From Cystobasidium ongulense (lineage: Eukaryota > Basidiomycota > Cystobasidiomycetes > Cystobasidiales > Cystobasidiaceae): 64,000 nt of DNA. Location: positions 62,001-126,000 of the forward strand of contig BQUP01000006.1 in the NCBI GenBank assembly GCA_022835595.1, given 5' to 3'. A model generated the notes under the pieces. It made no database searches, was not told the origin of the DNA, and was given only the letters and a program-made list of their open reading frames with translations. Numbering within the stretch: the stretch's first letter is position 1; every line of letters begins with the position of its first letter. A program made the translations under genes and the position numbers. Below, piece by piece: positions 23,793 to 35,184 of the stretch.

Positions 23793-25646
23793 TCACTGAT
23801 TCATGATATCCACGACCTCAGGAAATCTGGGGGTGAATCTTGCCAAGAAGTGTGGAGGAGCAGAAGCGGCACTCGCAAGCCAAGTGGATGGGTCTAGGTC
23901 GGGCATTATGGGATCGCCTAGCTCGTTCATGTGCGGGGTGATGTTGAAAGCCCAAGCAAGGTTGGAGATAGTCAAGAAAAGAGAAGCTTCTGCCAGATGA
24001 ACACCGGGGCATACGCGTCTGCCGAACCCGAAAGTCTGAATAGGTGTAGTTTCCACGTCTACCGATCCATCTGCACGGAGCCATCGTTCAGGTTTAAATT
24101 TGTCTGGCTCGGGGAAAACGCTTGCGTCCATATGCATTTCGTGGATAAGAGTGACGATGGTCGAACCCTTTGGGAGGAAGTATCCTTCAAGAATTTCGTC
24201 TTCTTCGAGTCGATGTGGCAGGCCTCCTGGTGCAGCTGCACGCCATCGCCAGTTCTCTCGTACTACAGCCTGGACGTATGGAAGATCGTCCCGGTCGTCA
24301 AAGTCAGGTTGACGCTCTCGTCCTACAACGCTATCGAGTTCAGCTTGCAACTTCTTGAGAACTTCCGGGTAGTTCAGCATTGCAATGACCCAGATCAAGA
24401 TGGAAGCCGCCGTGGTCTGGGAAGAACGACTGTCAGCGTTCGATAAATCACAAGATGAGTACAGATTTCCTTACATCAGTACCAGCGGCAAACAAGCTGC
24501 CGGCAATATACGACATTTCAGTGCGATTGAGACCAGTCTTAGATTGAGTTTCTTGCATCTTGCTGACGAGGCATGCTCTAGCACTACTGTCTTTAAGTCG
24601 CGCTTCTACATCATCATAAAGAGTCATGTATAGCTCTCGGTCCTCCTCTGCCCAAGCAATGGCTTTTCTCTTGAAGTCTGCGCCCGGGAACCATGTAGGA
24701 ATGAAGCGAAGGAAAGGGAGTAAATCAACGAGGTAGGCGCCCTGAGAATCATGCGAGGTCTTAGCTCTGTAATTTGTGAAGCATACAGAAAGCATTTTGT
24801 GTGGACGAACAGGTACGAAGGCGCCGAATAGACGTTGACTCGAGACAACAATCTTGTTGACGACGGGATCTTCCATACTTTCAGCAAAATGGTCATAGAT
24901 GAGATTGAGCATAAGTGACGCAGAGAATCGATGTGTTTCCTGTTCGAAAGATTCGGCTCCCTTTAAGATGCCTACGCGAAAGAATGGATGACTCTTTCAG
25001 CCGAAATTGCGTGACGAGGAAGGACAGGCACTAACCTTTCATGAGAGCCCTACATTCCTGTCTTTCCACATCTTGTCCTGTAGACCGCACCATTTCTGCT
25101 CTCAATTGCTCATTGAGAACGCGTCTCTGCTTGCGCATATTGTCTCCGTAGCTGGTACGAGTCAATGCAGGGTTCATCTTCCGCGTGATAAGTCTGATGA
25201 TGAAATGACTGTCAGATACACGCTTCTAAAACAAGACTTGTACACTTGCTCGTCTGCCATGACTTGTCTAGGCCTATCGGAAGTAATGTTTGCTCTTTTG
25301 ACCAATAGTTGCTTGGCTAGTGAAGCCGATGAGATAACAATAGTCGGTTGCCCGAGGATGTCTACTTTCATCAAGGATCCATACTGCTTGCTCCACTCTC
25401 CGAGCTTGATCCACGGTCTTCCAGCATCGATATCGAGAACGGAACCTAGCACAGGCAAACCCCTGGGACCTATCGAGGAAATGAAGCATATCAGACATGA
25501 CCACTGATCAATTTAATGGGTTGGGACGCACCTGGTGGATAATTGGGTTTCTTCCGCTTGGCGTATAGCAGGATGCTAATGGCTATGAACGCTGCGATGA
25601 TAGCAAGTTCGGTAGAATCTAGGCGTTGCATAGCACCGCGAATCAT
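23793..25646 (-). CDS. Cytochrome P450 monooxygenase
   Basis: Membrane-anchored haem monooxygenase. The start at 25646 opens MIRGAMQRLDSTELAIIAAF, an N-terminal ER anchor, followed by basic KRKKPNYPP and, after an intron, the proline hinge GPRGLPVLGS. The I-helix motif AGTD-TTAAS is formed by splicing exons at about 24.48 and 24.42 kb. The K-helix ExxR appears as VRENWRWR, the PERW motif as FKPERWLRADG, and the haem-binding loop as FGFGRRVCPGVHLAE with the ligand Cys. It ends VVDIMNQ at 23793. All core motifs are intact, so the enzyme should be active. The length of around 510 residues is normal. The substrate is unknown; no pathway genes cluster with it. It resembles basidiomycete CYPs of the CYP64/CYP5037-like group in motif style, but I cannot assign a family by eye. 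Confidence 0.93.
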
Positions 25647-26613
25647 CTTTGATGAGGCCGTGTTTGCCAGAGTCTTGCTGAACAGTGCGGGTAGTAGTGA
25701 AGCAAGACGCGGGGCTCAAAACACCAGAGCTCGTATCTGTATCTAAATGTGGGACCTTTATCTAATCGAGAAGGTCGCGGCAAACCGCGGCCGTCTGGCT
25801 GTGCGTCCGAGTAGCTTCATGTTATGGCAGAACTTCATCTGTATCAGGTCATCAGATTACCGTAGATTGCATTGCGGGCATCTGGAGCTTCTCCTATATT
25901 TCGATAGGAGAGCCTATGATTGGCGGAATGTGAATCGCAAATTAGGTTATTGGTGGTCCAGCGGGTTAGTGGTCCGGTGCTTTCTTTTGTTCATTCAATC
26001 TTCAATTAGATTTAGCGTAGGTGCAATCGTGATTTGTCGGCCGTGTACGGTACGTAAGGGGTGAGAAGTGGTTACGAACTACCGAAGTCACCTCGATATC
26101 GCTAATGCCGCGCTTCAGGAACCACTTCTCGTCCGTACCCATAAATCAATTCCGGCGGTCGCCTCCCCCATCATAATCCAGCAAGCATGGGCCAGCATAC
26201 GCTATATATGCTGGCGAGCAGAGAGGGTTATGGCGTGGAAGATGATCTGGAACTCTGAAATTTACCGTCTTGAGACTGCCCGTGCTTTTTTGTCAACGGC
26301 TCGCGAATGTGTTTTTCGGCGTTTATGCTCGAGCACGTGTTTGCGTCGGGATTCTAGCAGAACCGGCACAACGCTAAGCAGCATTGTATACATCTTGTAT
26401 ACATCGCCTTCTCCTAGAGTCAGTATTCGTGAAAGGGCCACAACAAATTGTTGCTCGGTAAGTATAGTTCAAGCGAAAGCGTCCTGTAAACGCTGTCTCG
26501 TTACTTCTGTTTCAATTTAGGGGTATGTGATACATAGACTTGTGATCTACGTTAGAAGGTGGACTAGAGGTATGGTATAAGTAGACGCAAAAAGCTCTCT
26601 TTAGGCAGTAGAA
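25647..26613. other. Intergenic region upstream of P450
   Basis: About 970 bp between the P450 start and the stop of the secreted-protein gene to its right. It should contain the P450 promoter. Several short open frames are present but none shows a domain, conserved composition or sensible splice partners. Confidence 0.4.
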
Positions 26614-27713
26614 TTATAGACGACGGCCGCGCTGTCTCTTAGCTACAGGCTTCGCTGTAACAGTGCTGACGTCGAGCACCATGATGTTGGCAGCCCACGT
26701 GTTGAGTGCAGCTGGGATGACAGTCGGAGCTCCCATCGTGACTGTTTGTGTCTTACCTGCAATAGTTTTCGACACGGTCCCTTTCACCTCGGTACCATCA
26801 TAGTCCACCATAATGCACTTTCCACTGTCGCTCTGAACATTGCATGCAATAATGTCTGAATTTAGATCAAAGCAAAAGTCAGAGGTACAAGTATCAGACA
26901 TTGGCCATGTGGGCTGTATACTCACTGTACATCTCTCCTTGTCGCCCATCGGGCAACAGGGTCCCAATCGCCTCGGCGACAGCGCCATCTTGAAAGATCA
27001 TAACATCTGTAGCCCGAATTGATTAGAGATACAGAGTCATGCGCGAATGTATACTGAACAGCTCACCTCCGATGGTCGCTGTCACAACCTTGCCTTTGTA
27101 GTCCGTAATTTCCTTGACTTGTTGAGCAGCAATCGTGGTGGCCCCGTCCTCTTCGCCTATCTTGAACCAAGTAATATCATCGCCATCGGCCACAGCAAAC
27201 GGTGCCTGAACGCCATCAAAGCTCAGGCGATCTGGTCGCATCCAGGCTGCGACGGTACCTCCTTCTCCCGTCGCATCGCCCCCAGAGCTATCTCCAGATG
27301 ACGACGATGGAACTTCACACTCTTCGCTATCTTCTGACTCCTCGCAACCTTCTGGAAGGGCGGTAGTTGTTTCGCCTTCTGGCGGCTGTAAGATATATCC
27401 CGACTGGCCGGCATCACCGTCCGGATCTTCAATGTCATCGTCTGCTAGTATGGACGACTCGTAACTCGCATCTTCTGGCTCGGGCGTCACGATACCACGA
27501 GCTAGCCATGCGACGCGGAGAAATCAGTAAGTAACGGAGGAGGACATGGACCTGAGCCGAATTTTTGCACTTACCTTTCAATCTACTAAAGCGAGCGTGT
27601 GCTTTGTGGGATAGCAGGCCTGTCTTGGGTGCGTGATCTGCATGAGCAAGCATAAAGGTCGTGCATGCAATCAGCAAGAGCGCCTTTGCGAGCCTGCCGC
27701 GGGTGCCCTGCAT
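26614..27713 (-). CDS. Secreted protein of unknown function with Arg-rich C-terminus
   Basis: I do not recognise the family. The start at 27713 gives MQGTRGRLAKALLLIACTTF, followed by MLAHA, a typical signal peptide. After an intron the protein enters an acidic Asp/Glu/Ser-rich segment (27.3-27.5 kb) with two Cys pairs near GCEESEDSEECE and a Ser/Gly linker. A globular-looking second half follows: AAWMRPDRLSFDGVQAPFAV, then WFKIGEEDGA, then exons joined at 27.06/27.00 kb (DVMIFQDGAVAEAIGTLLPD) and 26.93/26.86 kb (NIIACNVQSDSGKCIMVDYD). It ends KPVAKRQRGRRL. Total is about 320 residues with three introns. The KR and RR pairs near the end could be Kex2-type sites or a true basic tail. It lies divergent from the DUF2470 gene. 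A surface or effector-like secreted protein is possible but unproven. Confidence 0.7.
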
Positions 27714-28364
27714 GATGCACAAGCTCGATATGAATGTTGAATACGGAGCTTTGTGTGAGAAAGCGAGTGCTGAACACCTGAGCTGGGCTCAAAGCTCTCG
27801 CGCGCGTTCTTGCTGTGTAGCAGGTGGATGCGAAGTGATTGTGCGTGTGTTATTGTATTCGTCAGAAGTAGTAGTAGAGTTTGAGTCGGAGTGAAAGCAG
27901 CATGCGAGAGATACCTGTACGGCATTGCAAGCCTGCAGAGATGACAGTCACACCGCCCGACACAGCGGCCCAGGAGGGGATCCGGCAACGCAGCGGTCTT
28001 GCCTTTTCAAAGGATGCAGACAAGCTGCCAGCATTGAGAGAGGCGATTGCGAGGTCAGACTTTCCATGAATGAGGCAGATGACAGAATTAGAGTGCCTCG
28101 GTTTGCTCAGTGTGGTAGTGCAGACAATGGATCATCGTTCGGCTTGGACTGCAAGTCTGAGGCGGCTGGGCACGGTCACAGCGACGTCTGCCAGGGTCTT
28201 CTGCATGTTTGACAGGTTGTAAGTGGATGGTATGCTCAGCAAAAGGTCCGCCCATGCGGTATGCTGGATGAATCGGTTGGCGTGAATGAAAGCGGATCGC
28301 AGAAATGCGGGCGGATCAGCTCTTGTTGCTTCCGCACCCTCTGTCTCTCCAGCACTTCAGCAAG
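27714..28364. promoter_or_regulatory. Divergent intergenic region
   Basis: About 650 bp between the secreted-protein gene (leftward) and the DUF2470 gene (rightward), expected to hold both promoters. No conserved frame was seen. Confidence 0.4.
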
Positions 28365-29292
28365 ATGGCAGGCGCAGACAGCGATGATCCAGTATATGCC
28401 AAATCCACATTCCTAACCAGCTACATGAGCAACCATGCCGATACTCTGGTTGCATACATCTGCCACCAGCTCCAGCAGCAGAGCAAGCGCTCAAGAGGCG
28501 GAAAGGTCGCAACACCGCAGGCGAAGGATGTCAAGGAGCCCAAGATGCTCAAGATCACGAGCAAGGACATGGAGCTGCAATACAAAGACGCTGTAGATGG
28601 TCTTACGCTCAAAACGGTGAGCTCGTCCACGTGTCGGGCCGGTAACAGCAGGTCTCTGACCTTACTTTGTGCAACCCGTCTACAGGTCACAGTGCCATTC
28701 GATCCACCTTTGGAGGGCTACGAAGAAGTCAGACCTCGTCTCCTCCAGATGAAGCTCGAAGCCGAAAACGCCATAGGAATGGTGCGTCTCTAGCTACCCC
28801 ACCCACAGGCGAGCTGATCTTCACGGCCGGATCTGATGCATGTTGCATCGACAGGCAAAGAAGCCGCCCGTAGCAGTCTATAGATTGCCCTCGCGAAGGA
28901 ACGCCCTCATTGTCATTGGCTTGCTGCTTTTATGGATCGGATGCGCCACACAAGAAAATGACTATGGCTCTTTCGGGCGCATCAGACGGTTGTTCGGCGG
29001 ATGGTGGACCATAAGAGCGACTGGTCTCATAATAGTAAGTTACACAACCTTCTGAGCCGCACCAAACACTCGGCAAAGCTCACCGACTTGCTTTCTACCC
29101 GTGCAGATCAGTTTACATTCAGCCGAGGCTGCATTCCAATTCCGATCCTGCCAACGTTTCAGCATGCCGATGAAAGAGACACTCTTCTGGACTTTAACAA
29201 CCTTCATATTGGGATTCGCAAGTCTGTTGGAATTTCGGAAGGTCGTTCGAGAGGCACGCATAGCGAGCGTGCCAGGAGGCAAGGCGCATTGA
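28365..29292 (+). CDS. DUF2470-containing multi-span membrane protein
   Basis: Fungal membrane protein with an N-terminal DUF2470 domain, a fold related to the haem-iron-utilisation proteins. The start at 28365 gives MAGADSDDPVYAKSTFLTSY, then the DUF2470 signature MSNHADTLVAYICHQL and MELQYKDAVDGLTLKT. After an intron comes VTVPFDPPLEGYEEVRPRLL with QMKLEAENAIGM. Three later exons encode membrane segments: RNALIVIGLLLLWIGCA, a Trp-rich WWTIRATGLIII, and MKETLFWTLTTFILGFASLL. It ends SVPGGKAH at 29292. The DUF2470 His (NHAD) is kept. The role is unknown; haem or iron handling is suggested only by the domain. There are four exons with normal GT-AG borders. Confidence 0.85.
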
Positions 29293-29485
29293 CGTACTCG
29301 AACGCGTCGGCAGTTATGAATGTAGCAAGCATAGGGGCATTGCAACGACGGTGTCAGACCAAGTCTTGAGCACAATGATTGGGACACCATCAGGTCACTT
29401 TAGATCAGATCAAACAAGCAACAGTACAGAATGCTCCTCTAATCCTACAGAAGACAACAGTAGCCAGATAGCAGAGGAATCTGAA

Positions 29486-31167
29486 TCACAAAGCAAATTT
29501 CCTGCGGCTGACTTGCATTCTTGGGTTCCATTCCCACTCTAGCTTGCTCTTCTTCATACCTCCTCTATTATGACCAACTTGAACAGCGAGCGAATCGAGA
29601 ATACTGGCGTTCTTCCTTAATTTACGAGCATGAGGCAGTTCTGCCTTGGGAAGTCTCTTTGGCATTGTAAATTGAGGGATCTGAATGCTACCGGAAGCAG
29701 ACTTGGTTTCGCTGCGCTTGCGTTTCTTGGGTTGTTTGGCGGTAGATGAAGAAGCTTCAGCGTTCGCAATGGCCTTCTTCGATTCTTCAACATCCACTGG
29801 CATGCTCGTGTCGTCTCCCTCTTCTCTGACATAATCACTGCCAGCTCCGGGAAGGAGGCTTGGCTCCTCACCTAGCTGAACCATCATTTCAGCCCTGGCT
29901 GATTCTTCGTCCCGCTCGTCCTGTTCGGTTGGTGCAGCTAATCCGGTCTGAGGCTCGTCCAGGCTAGCCAAGATGTCGTCAAGATTGTCTGGCTCTTGGG
30001 TTATGCCCGTAGCTCCTCGCTTTCTACCTTCGCCTAGCGTGCCCCTCTTCAACCATCGGATCTTGAGCGTGAAGCGTGGTCCAATCTCCTGCATTCGAGT
30101 TCGAAGCTGCTCATCTAATCCTCTCTCCTTTGCCAATTTCGCACTTGCTTCTCCTTCGCGCAAAGCGAACATGTACCGGAAACGGCGGAAGAAGATGAAA
30201 TCACGCTGGTTGTGAATAGCGACTACTTGTCGACCGACGAAATTTGGCATGGGAGGGAAAAGTGATTGAAGAAGACGACCGGTAGTGAGACCTAAGGGTG
30301 TACTGAAGTTTGAAAGAACGAGTTCGGGTATGTGAGAGGTTGGATTTGCTGATTTACTGATTTGACGATGTAGTGCAATGTTGGTCAAGCGGAAATGGGC
30401 ACAGGGCCCGAAAGGCAGCAGAGAGATTGTCATTGTTGCTGAAAGGCAGACAGACGTTGAGCATGCGCACTTGTAGAAGATGTGAAGGAGTCAATCTCAC
30501 CTGGATTTCCGTGCAGGTCTTCACCGACCACTATAATAGCACCGTATCCCCGTTTGACTGCCCACTTGCACACTTTTGATAGCTCAAAGCGTGAATTCTT
30601 GCGTGGAAAGATCTCTGCGTACTTCTTGCCTCCAAGAAGAGACTGCAGCTCGTTCAAGAAGGCGTATGTCGGTCCATGGGGACGAGGAGATGTCGTGAGC
30701 AGGATAGGTTTTGGTGGCTGATTTGGATCTTGAGGTTTGAAGATATCTTCCAATCCAGCCATGTCCAGGACCAGCTCTCCGTCTCCGTTCTCATCAAGAC
30801 CATCATTCTTGATCTTGACTGGACGAGTCCTTTTATCGCCTTGATCCTTCTTAGCCGCATCACCCTCATCCTCGTCGGCACCTTCGATATCTTCGAGGTT
30901 TCTCAAGCTCGACGGCCCAGCTTCAGGATCCGACTCGTCTTCCGCTTCATCATCCCGACCTCCTACCCACTCTCTTGTATTCTCAACAGTGCGCGGTACG
31001 TTGAGCGCAAGTCTCTCTTTTCGCAGCTCGCCAGTCTTGTCTGCTGCTTCTGCCTTCTTGGTGGCCAACCTGCGCGAAAGCTTTGCTTTGGACTTTGTCT
31101 TGCGGTCCTGCTGGGCCAGATGCTCGCGACGGGCCGCATTCTTGACGTCTCTCTCTACTTGCACCAT
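29486..31167 (-). CDS. RPF1: Ribosome biogenesis factor RPF1 (Brix domain)
   Basis: Nucleolar protein needed for 60S subunit maturation. The start at 31167 gives MVQVERDVKNAARREHLAQQ and a Lys-rich leader, then RTVENTREWVG, an acidic linker, and the Brix domain: PILLTTSPRPHGPTYAFLNE, YAEIFPRKNSRFELSKVCKW, RGYGAIIVVGEDLHGNP. A single intron (about 30.50 to 30.44 kb) joins ATMTISLLPFGPCAHFRLTN. The second half holds LGLTTGRLLQSLFPPMPNF, VAIHNQRDFIFFRRFRYMF and EIGPRFTLKIRWLKRGTL, the sigma70-like Brix end. A C-terminal Lys/Arg-rich extension (KKRKRSETK and similar) reaches 29486 and probably acts in nucleolar targeting. It lies in the same direction as GPN1, 185 bp downstream of it. Confidence 0.95.
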
Positions 31168-31352
31168 GATAACGGATTTCTGGCAGTGGTAGATGCAGCA
31201 CTGTCGCTGAAGAGGCAACACTACAAGTTTCAAATGTACATGAAAAAACTGGCAAGAAGGTGATCGAGTCGAAAGTGTCGCGAAAGCTCGTGTCGGAGAG
31301 AAGCATAGCCATTGCGAACAGGACACTCAGGCTCTAACTACACGGAGAGCTA

Positions 31353-32738
31353 CTACAGTGCCGGCCACCGTCCACCCTTTGCGTCGTTCTGCACTGCTGA
31401 TTTCCGTCGGTCGCCACCTGGCAAGCCAGACCTGCGGAGGTGTTCTTTTCTGAGATCCTGATACATGTCATGATCCTCTCGATCTATGACGACCTCTTCA
31501 TCACTCTCCTCGTTGTACCCTTTCTCGTATTCTTCTTGCTCTTCGGCCTTCTCCTGCTCTTCCAGGTCGCGCAGCACTTCTGCTGGCGTGCGCTTTGCTG
31601 TCTTGTCTGTGCTAGACTCTTTCCCTGCCTGCGCGGGCTTGGTCAGCGGCTGTGTGACCTTCATGTCTTTCATCAACTTGGCCACGTTCTCTGCTTTGGC
31701 CGCTTCTTTGGCTTGCCTCCGGTCTTCTTGCACTTTGAGGAGTTCGGGCTTGTATGTTCTGCGAAGACAGGTGTGCCATCTATCAGTCACCATCTCTTGG
31801 GAATTGCATCTGGAACAGACTTACTCCTCGTACTCCTGCCTCGCCTCTTCCACCTTGTCAAAGAAATCTTCCATACCATCCCCCGTCATAGCTGAAACAC
31901 CACAAGCCCGAAGATTGCGATAGAACTCCTCCAACATGAGACTCATGCTGGTCATAAGCGATGTCATGAATCCACCTTCTGTTGAACCTCCATCTTGACC
32001 CTCCTTCTTACGCATCAAGGCCTCCTGGAAAGCCTCAAAGTCCGTCATCCATTCTTTCGCGAAGTCCCAGTCCTTGACATCTGTCTTGTTGAATACGAGA
32101 ATGAAGGGCAGCTTGGTCTTGTAGAGAATAGAGCATGCGTATAGCATGTTTGACATGAACGTTTCAGGCGCGGCTGTTCGAGGTGTATCAATGACATACG
32201 CCACCACTGTTGGAAGTGAAGAAGCAAGCGCATCCGTGATGATGGCACCACTCGCTGACCAGGTGAAGATCTCAATTTGACCTGGTGTGTCGACCAGAAC
32301 GTAAGGTGTAGTGCCTGATTGTGCCTTCTTCTCTACGTAGGACAGCACTTGATCGAATTTGGTGGTGAACAGATTCAATGCGGTGAGAATACCGCCATTT
32401 GGTCCAAGATTGTACTGCTTCATGACTTCCTTGTAGTCCACTGTATCTCGAATGTCGATGTTCGCTTCATACCCTAGATTTGCGACTGCAGGATCCAGGT
32501 TGAGTACGTATGGTGGCTTTTTTATCGAGTGAAGATACGATGTAAGCCGGTGAATGAACGTCGTCTTGCCCGAGCCAGCCATGCCGATTGTAATGATTGA
32601 TACTGCAGGTGGACTTGGCTTGTCCATGCTAAGGGGATTCTCTGTGCTCAATACTCCAGGTTGTCCTTGTTCGTCGTTCGCCGGCATGGCGGTTTCTTCG
32701 TCGGTCTCGCGTGCTTTGCCCTTGCCCTTTGCGTCCAT
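31353..32738 (-). CDS. NPA3: GPN-loop GTPase 1 (GPN1/NPA3)
   Basis: GTPase that helps assemble and import RNA polymerase II. Exons 31825-32738 and 31353-31758 (66-nt intron) give 439 residues. The P-loop is [15 protein letters not shown], followed by [20 protein letters not shown], then the diagnostic GPN loop [16 protein letters not shown], the G3 motif [31 protein letters not shown], and the G4 motif [13 protein letters not shown]. The C-terminal third is a charged coiled-coil-like region rich in Glu/Lys. All nucleotide-binding motifs are intact. A 34-residue extension precedes the P-loop. The length is normal for fungal Npa3, and the insert [14 protein letters not shown] is a minor peculiarity. 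It is divergent from the first NADAR-like gene. Confidence 0.96.
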
Positions 32739-33303
32739 GATTGTAGTGTAGTGGATTAACGAGCCCCGAATGTCCTTGCCAGATGCGTAGAGGATCTGAG
32801 TAGTGACTTTACTTGATCAAAAGTGCGATGGTGTTGTTGAAAGCAATGGAAAGCGGATCTGATGAACCAAATGTTTCTTTAACCATGACTAACTCAATCG
32901 ACAATTGCATGCCGACTTCCAGAGCTGTTGGAGAAGTGCTCTCGGCAGTAGCATCTGACACCAGGCTCATATCAACGTCCACTTTGACCGCATACAGTTA
33001 TCTTACACTCACGCAGCGGTCGGCAGCATACTGGCAAGGCCTGTGGCGCCGGGTGCTGCACGCTAGGACACAATTGAATAGCGCATCATACATTTGCAGT
33101 GAAAATACTGTGCATCTTCTGGCACCTAAACTTGTTGGTCTGGTGTGACAAGTTGGTAAGCTAGGTCGGTCCGGTGGGACAGGTCAGGCCTGTTACGACG
33201 TGCAAATACAAAGCCAGCTGAACAGCTTAAACCAAAACTCTTCACATGAAGTAATTCAAGAAACGCTGCTATGCCGTGTTGTCAAGTTTGGACCTGAAAC
33301 ACT
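32739..33303. promoter_or_regulatory. Divergent intergenic region GPN1-NADAR1
   Basis: About 565 bp between two divergent starts. The right part contains GGTCGGTCCGGTGGGACAGGTCAGGC-like GGTC/AGGTC words near 33160-33190 whose meaning is unknown. No coding signal was seen. Confidence 0.4.
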
Positions 33304-34773
33304 ATGCCGTCTGATAAGGAGAAGAAGGTGCCCTTCATACTCACCAGAGCGTTCTGGAGACTCGACAGCCCAGCTTGGCGTGCTCCGCGATTCCAGGAGC
33401 AGCCGCTGTCAAAGCGTACTCACGTGTTTCCTCCCGGTAAGTTCCGCTGTACATCAGGCTTGTACATTCGTTCTCGCCTAACTCAAATCCTTCTAGAAAG
33501 CCTAGAGAACCTATGCAATATCCGTGCCAGAACTTGGGAACCTGAGCGATTTGTAGCACCTCGAGTTCCCAAGAAAAAGAGTACGTACCCTACCAACATT
33601 TCTGCTATATACTTGGCTAATGTGATCTGTTCTACAGCAACTTCGCCTCCAGTGAAGTGGAAGCACCAGGGATGGGGATGGGCCGCCAAACTACCACTCT
33701 ACAATATACGGGAGGTGTCACAAGCACCCGTACAATATATTGAGTCCGAGGCCGTACCTCAGCCTGTTATAGAAGAACAACAGACGCCTATCGTTCCGTC
33801 CGCACGTAAGTGAGAAATATTGATATCATCCAGGATTTCGTCGTCTCCATGATTAACATTCAGGGCGTACAGCGCCTTCTCCAGCATTCTTTTCTTTCTA
33901 CTATCGCAGATCTTTCGACGCGCTAAACAGCGATCTTGCACCGTACAGCGCGCACGCTATACAGTTGGGTGACAGATCTTTTAGGACCATAGCACATCTG
34001 TATTGGACTATTGCTTTTAACAGGAGTCCCAAAGCGTTGAAGGCGATATCCGATCTGAACACCGTGGCTGACCACGATGAATCTATCGCCCATCTCCTTC
34101 GGATTGCCATTCACTTCCTTGACAGTCAGACCGACGAATTCTTGACGAGAAGACTGAGTGAGTAGTCCAAATAATTAGAGCAGGCAAAAGGCGTGTAGGC
34201 TGACGGATGCCATTTACTCAGATATCATGTTTGGCCTTCAAGTCCTGAAGTTCTGCCAGCACGATGATTTGCTTAAGACCTTGCTGGAAACAGGCGATAT
34301 GCCCCTACATTACAATCAAACTCCAGCGCTCAGTGAACACAGTAACACTCAACTTTTGCAATCTCTAGCTGCGCAGCTTTCGCCTGAGACATTTCGGACG
34401 AACAAGTACGGTGAATTTGGTCAGCCTCTTTCCTCGCACTGGTGTACCCTCGAACATCCCGAGGACATCTTTTGGGGAGTTGATCCGATACTAGATCCGT
34501 TAGGCGAGACTTCGAATCATCTGTCAGTCCAAGAGCAGCTGTTTCGCCTCGAACTAGAAGTAAGCTGATTTTACTCGCAGTGGCAGGATCTTAATGGATA
34601 TCAGACAGCGCTGCAAGAACGACCGTGTCGGCACCCTCGAACTCAGCAAAGCCATTGCTGCGATGCTGGCAACTTCCTTACGCGGGGAGATCGTGGTAGA
34701 AAGCTCGCACAGAAGGAGTATGGATGAAGAAGAGGTACCAGAATTGCTAGTGACCGGTAACGCGTGTGAGTAG
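33304..34773 (+). CDS. NADAR-like protein, copy 1
   Basis: Member of the NADAR (YbiA/DUF1768) fold; known relatives act on ADP-ribose linkages or riboflavin intermediates. Six exons (33304-33436, 33497-33580, 33638-33805, 33864-34157, 34222-34522, 34587-34773) join in phase to 388 residues. The N-terminal third is specific (RAFWRLDSPAWRAPRF, KWKHQGWGWAAKLPLYNI). The NADAR part begins near FYYRRSFDALNSDLAPYS and continues GDRSFRTIAHLYWTIAF, GLQVLKFCQHDDLLKTLLET with GDMPLHYN, FWGVDPILDPLGETSNHL and ILMDIRQRCK. The family usually has an acidic residue before the His of the EH motif and a Lys a few residues on; here these are AH and Ala. A close paralogue starts 412 bp downstream with the same exon 5 length (301 nt). 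Enzyme activity is therefore uncertain. Confidence 0.75.
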
Positions 34774-35184
34774 GCACCGCACACTTGTCCTCATTATTCG
34801 GACAATGCTGACAGAAGAATGTAAGTGGGTCTACCTGATGACGAAAAAGTAGCAGCCGAGGCAACACATGCCGGGTACCTGTAGATTCTGGTATTTACGC
34901 ACGTAACGAAACGAATACACTCTGCAGGCTTCGCAGAAGCAGCAAATAACATACTTCCACACACGGACATGACTGACTTGCCGCTCTCTTTCCTGGAGAA
35001 TAGGTTCGGCAGTTACGTTGGTCAAGCATGACAGTCGGAAGGGTCAGAAGCGCGAGTTACGAGACATGGACGGACGTCTTAGGATAGTAGATAGCAAGTT
35101 GCTTGGTTGACTGATCTAGATGTTGGCTCTGGTCCGTCGGCTCGCTACCTCGGCATCGTTGGGCAATAGGCTTCTTCCATCTGC
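34774..35184. other. Spacer between tandem NADAR-like genes
   Basis: About 410 bp separating the two paralogues. It presumably holds the terminator of the first and the promoter of the second. No coding remnant of a third copy was recognised. Confidence 0.4.

Noticed and set aside
26068-26520. 150-codon open frame upstream of the P450
   Set aside because: Composition looks random, no domain or splice partner was found, and it sits in the expected promoter.
35120-35184. Upstream ATG of NADAR-like copy 2 that would give a mitochondrial-type leader
   Set aside because: Its frame does not join the conserved exons at any GT-AG site; the ATG at 35185 continues directly into the conserved FWTVKARPW stretch.
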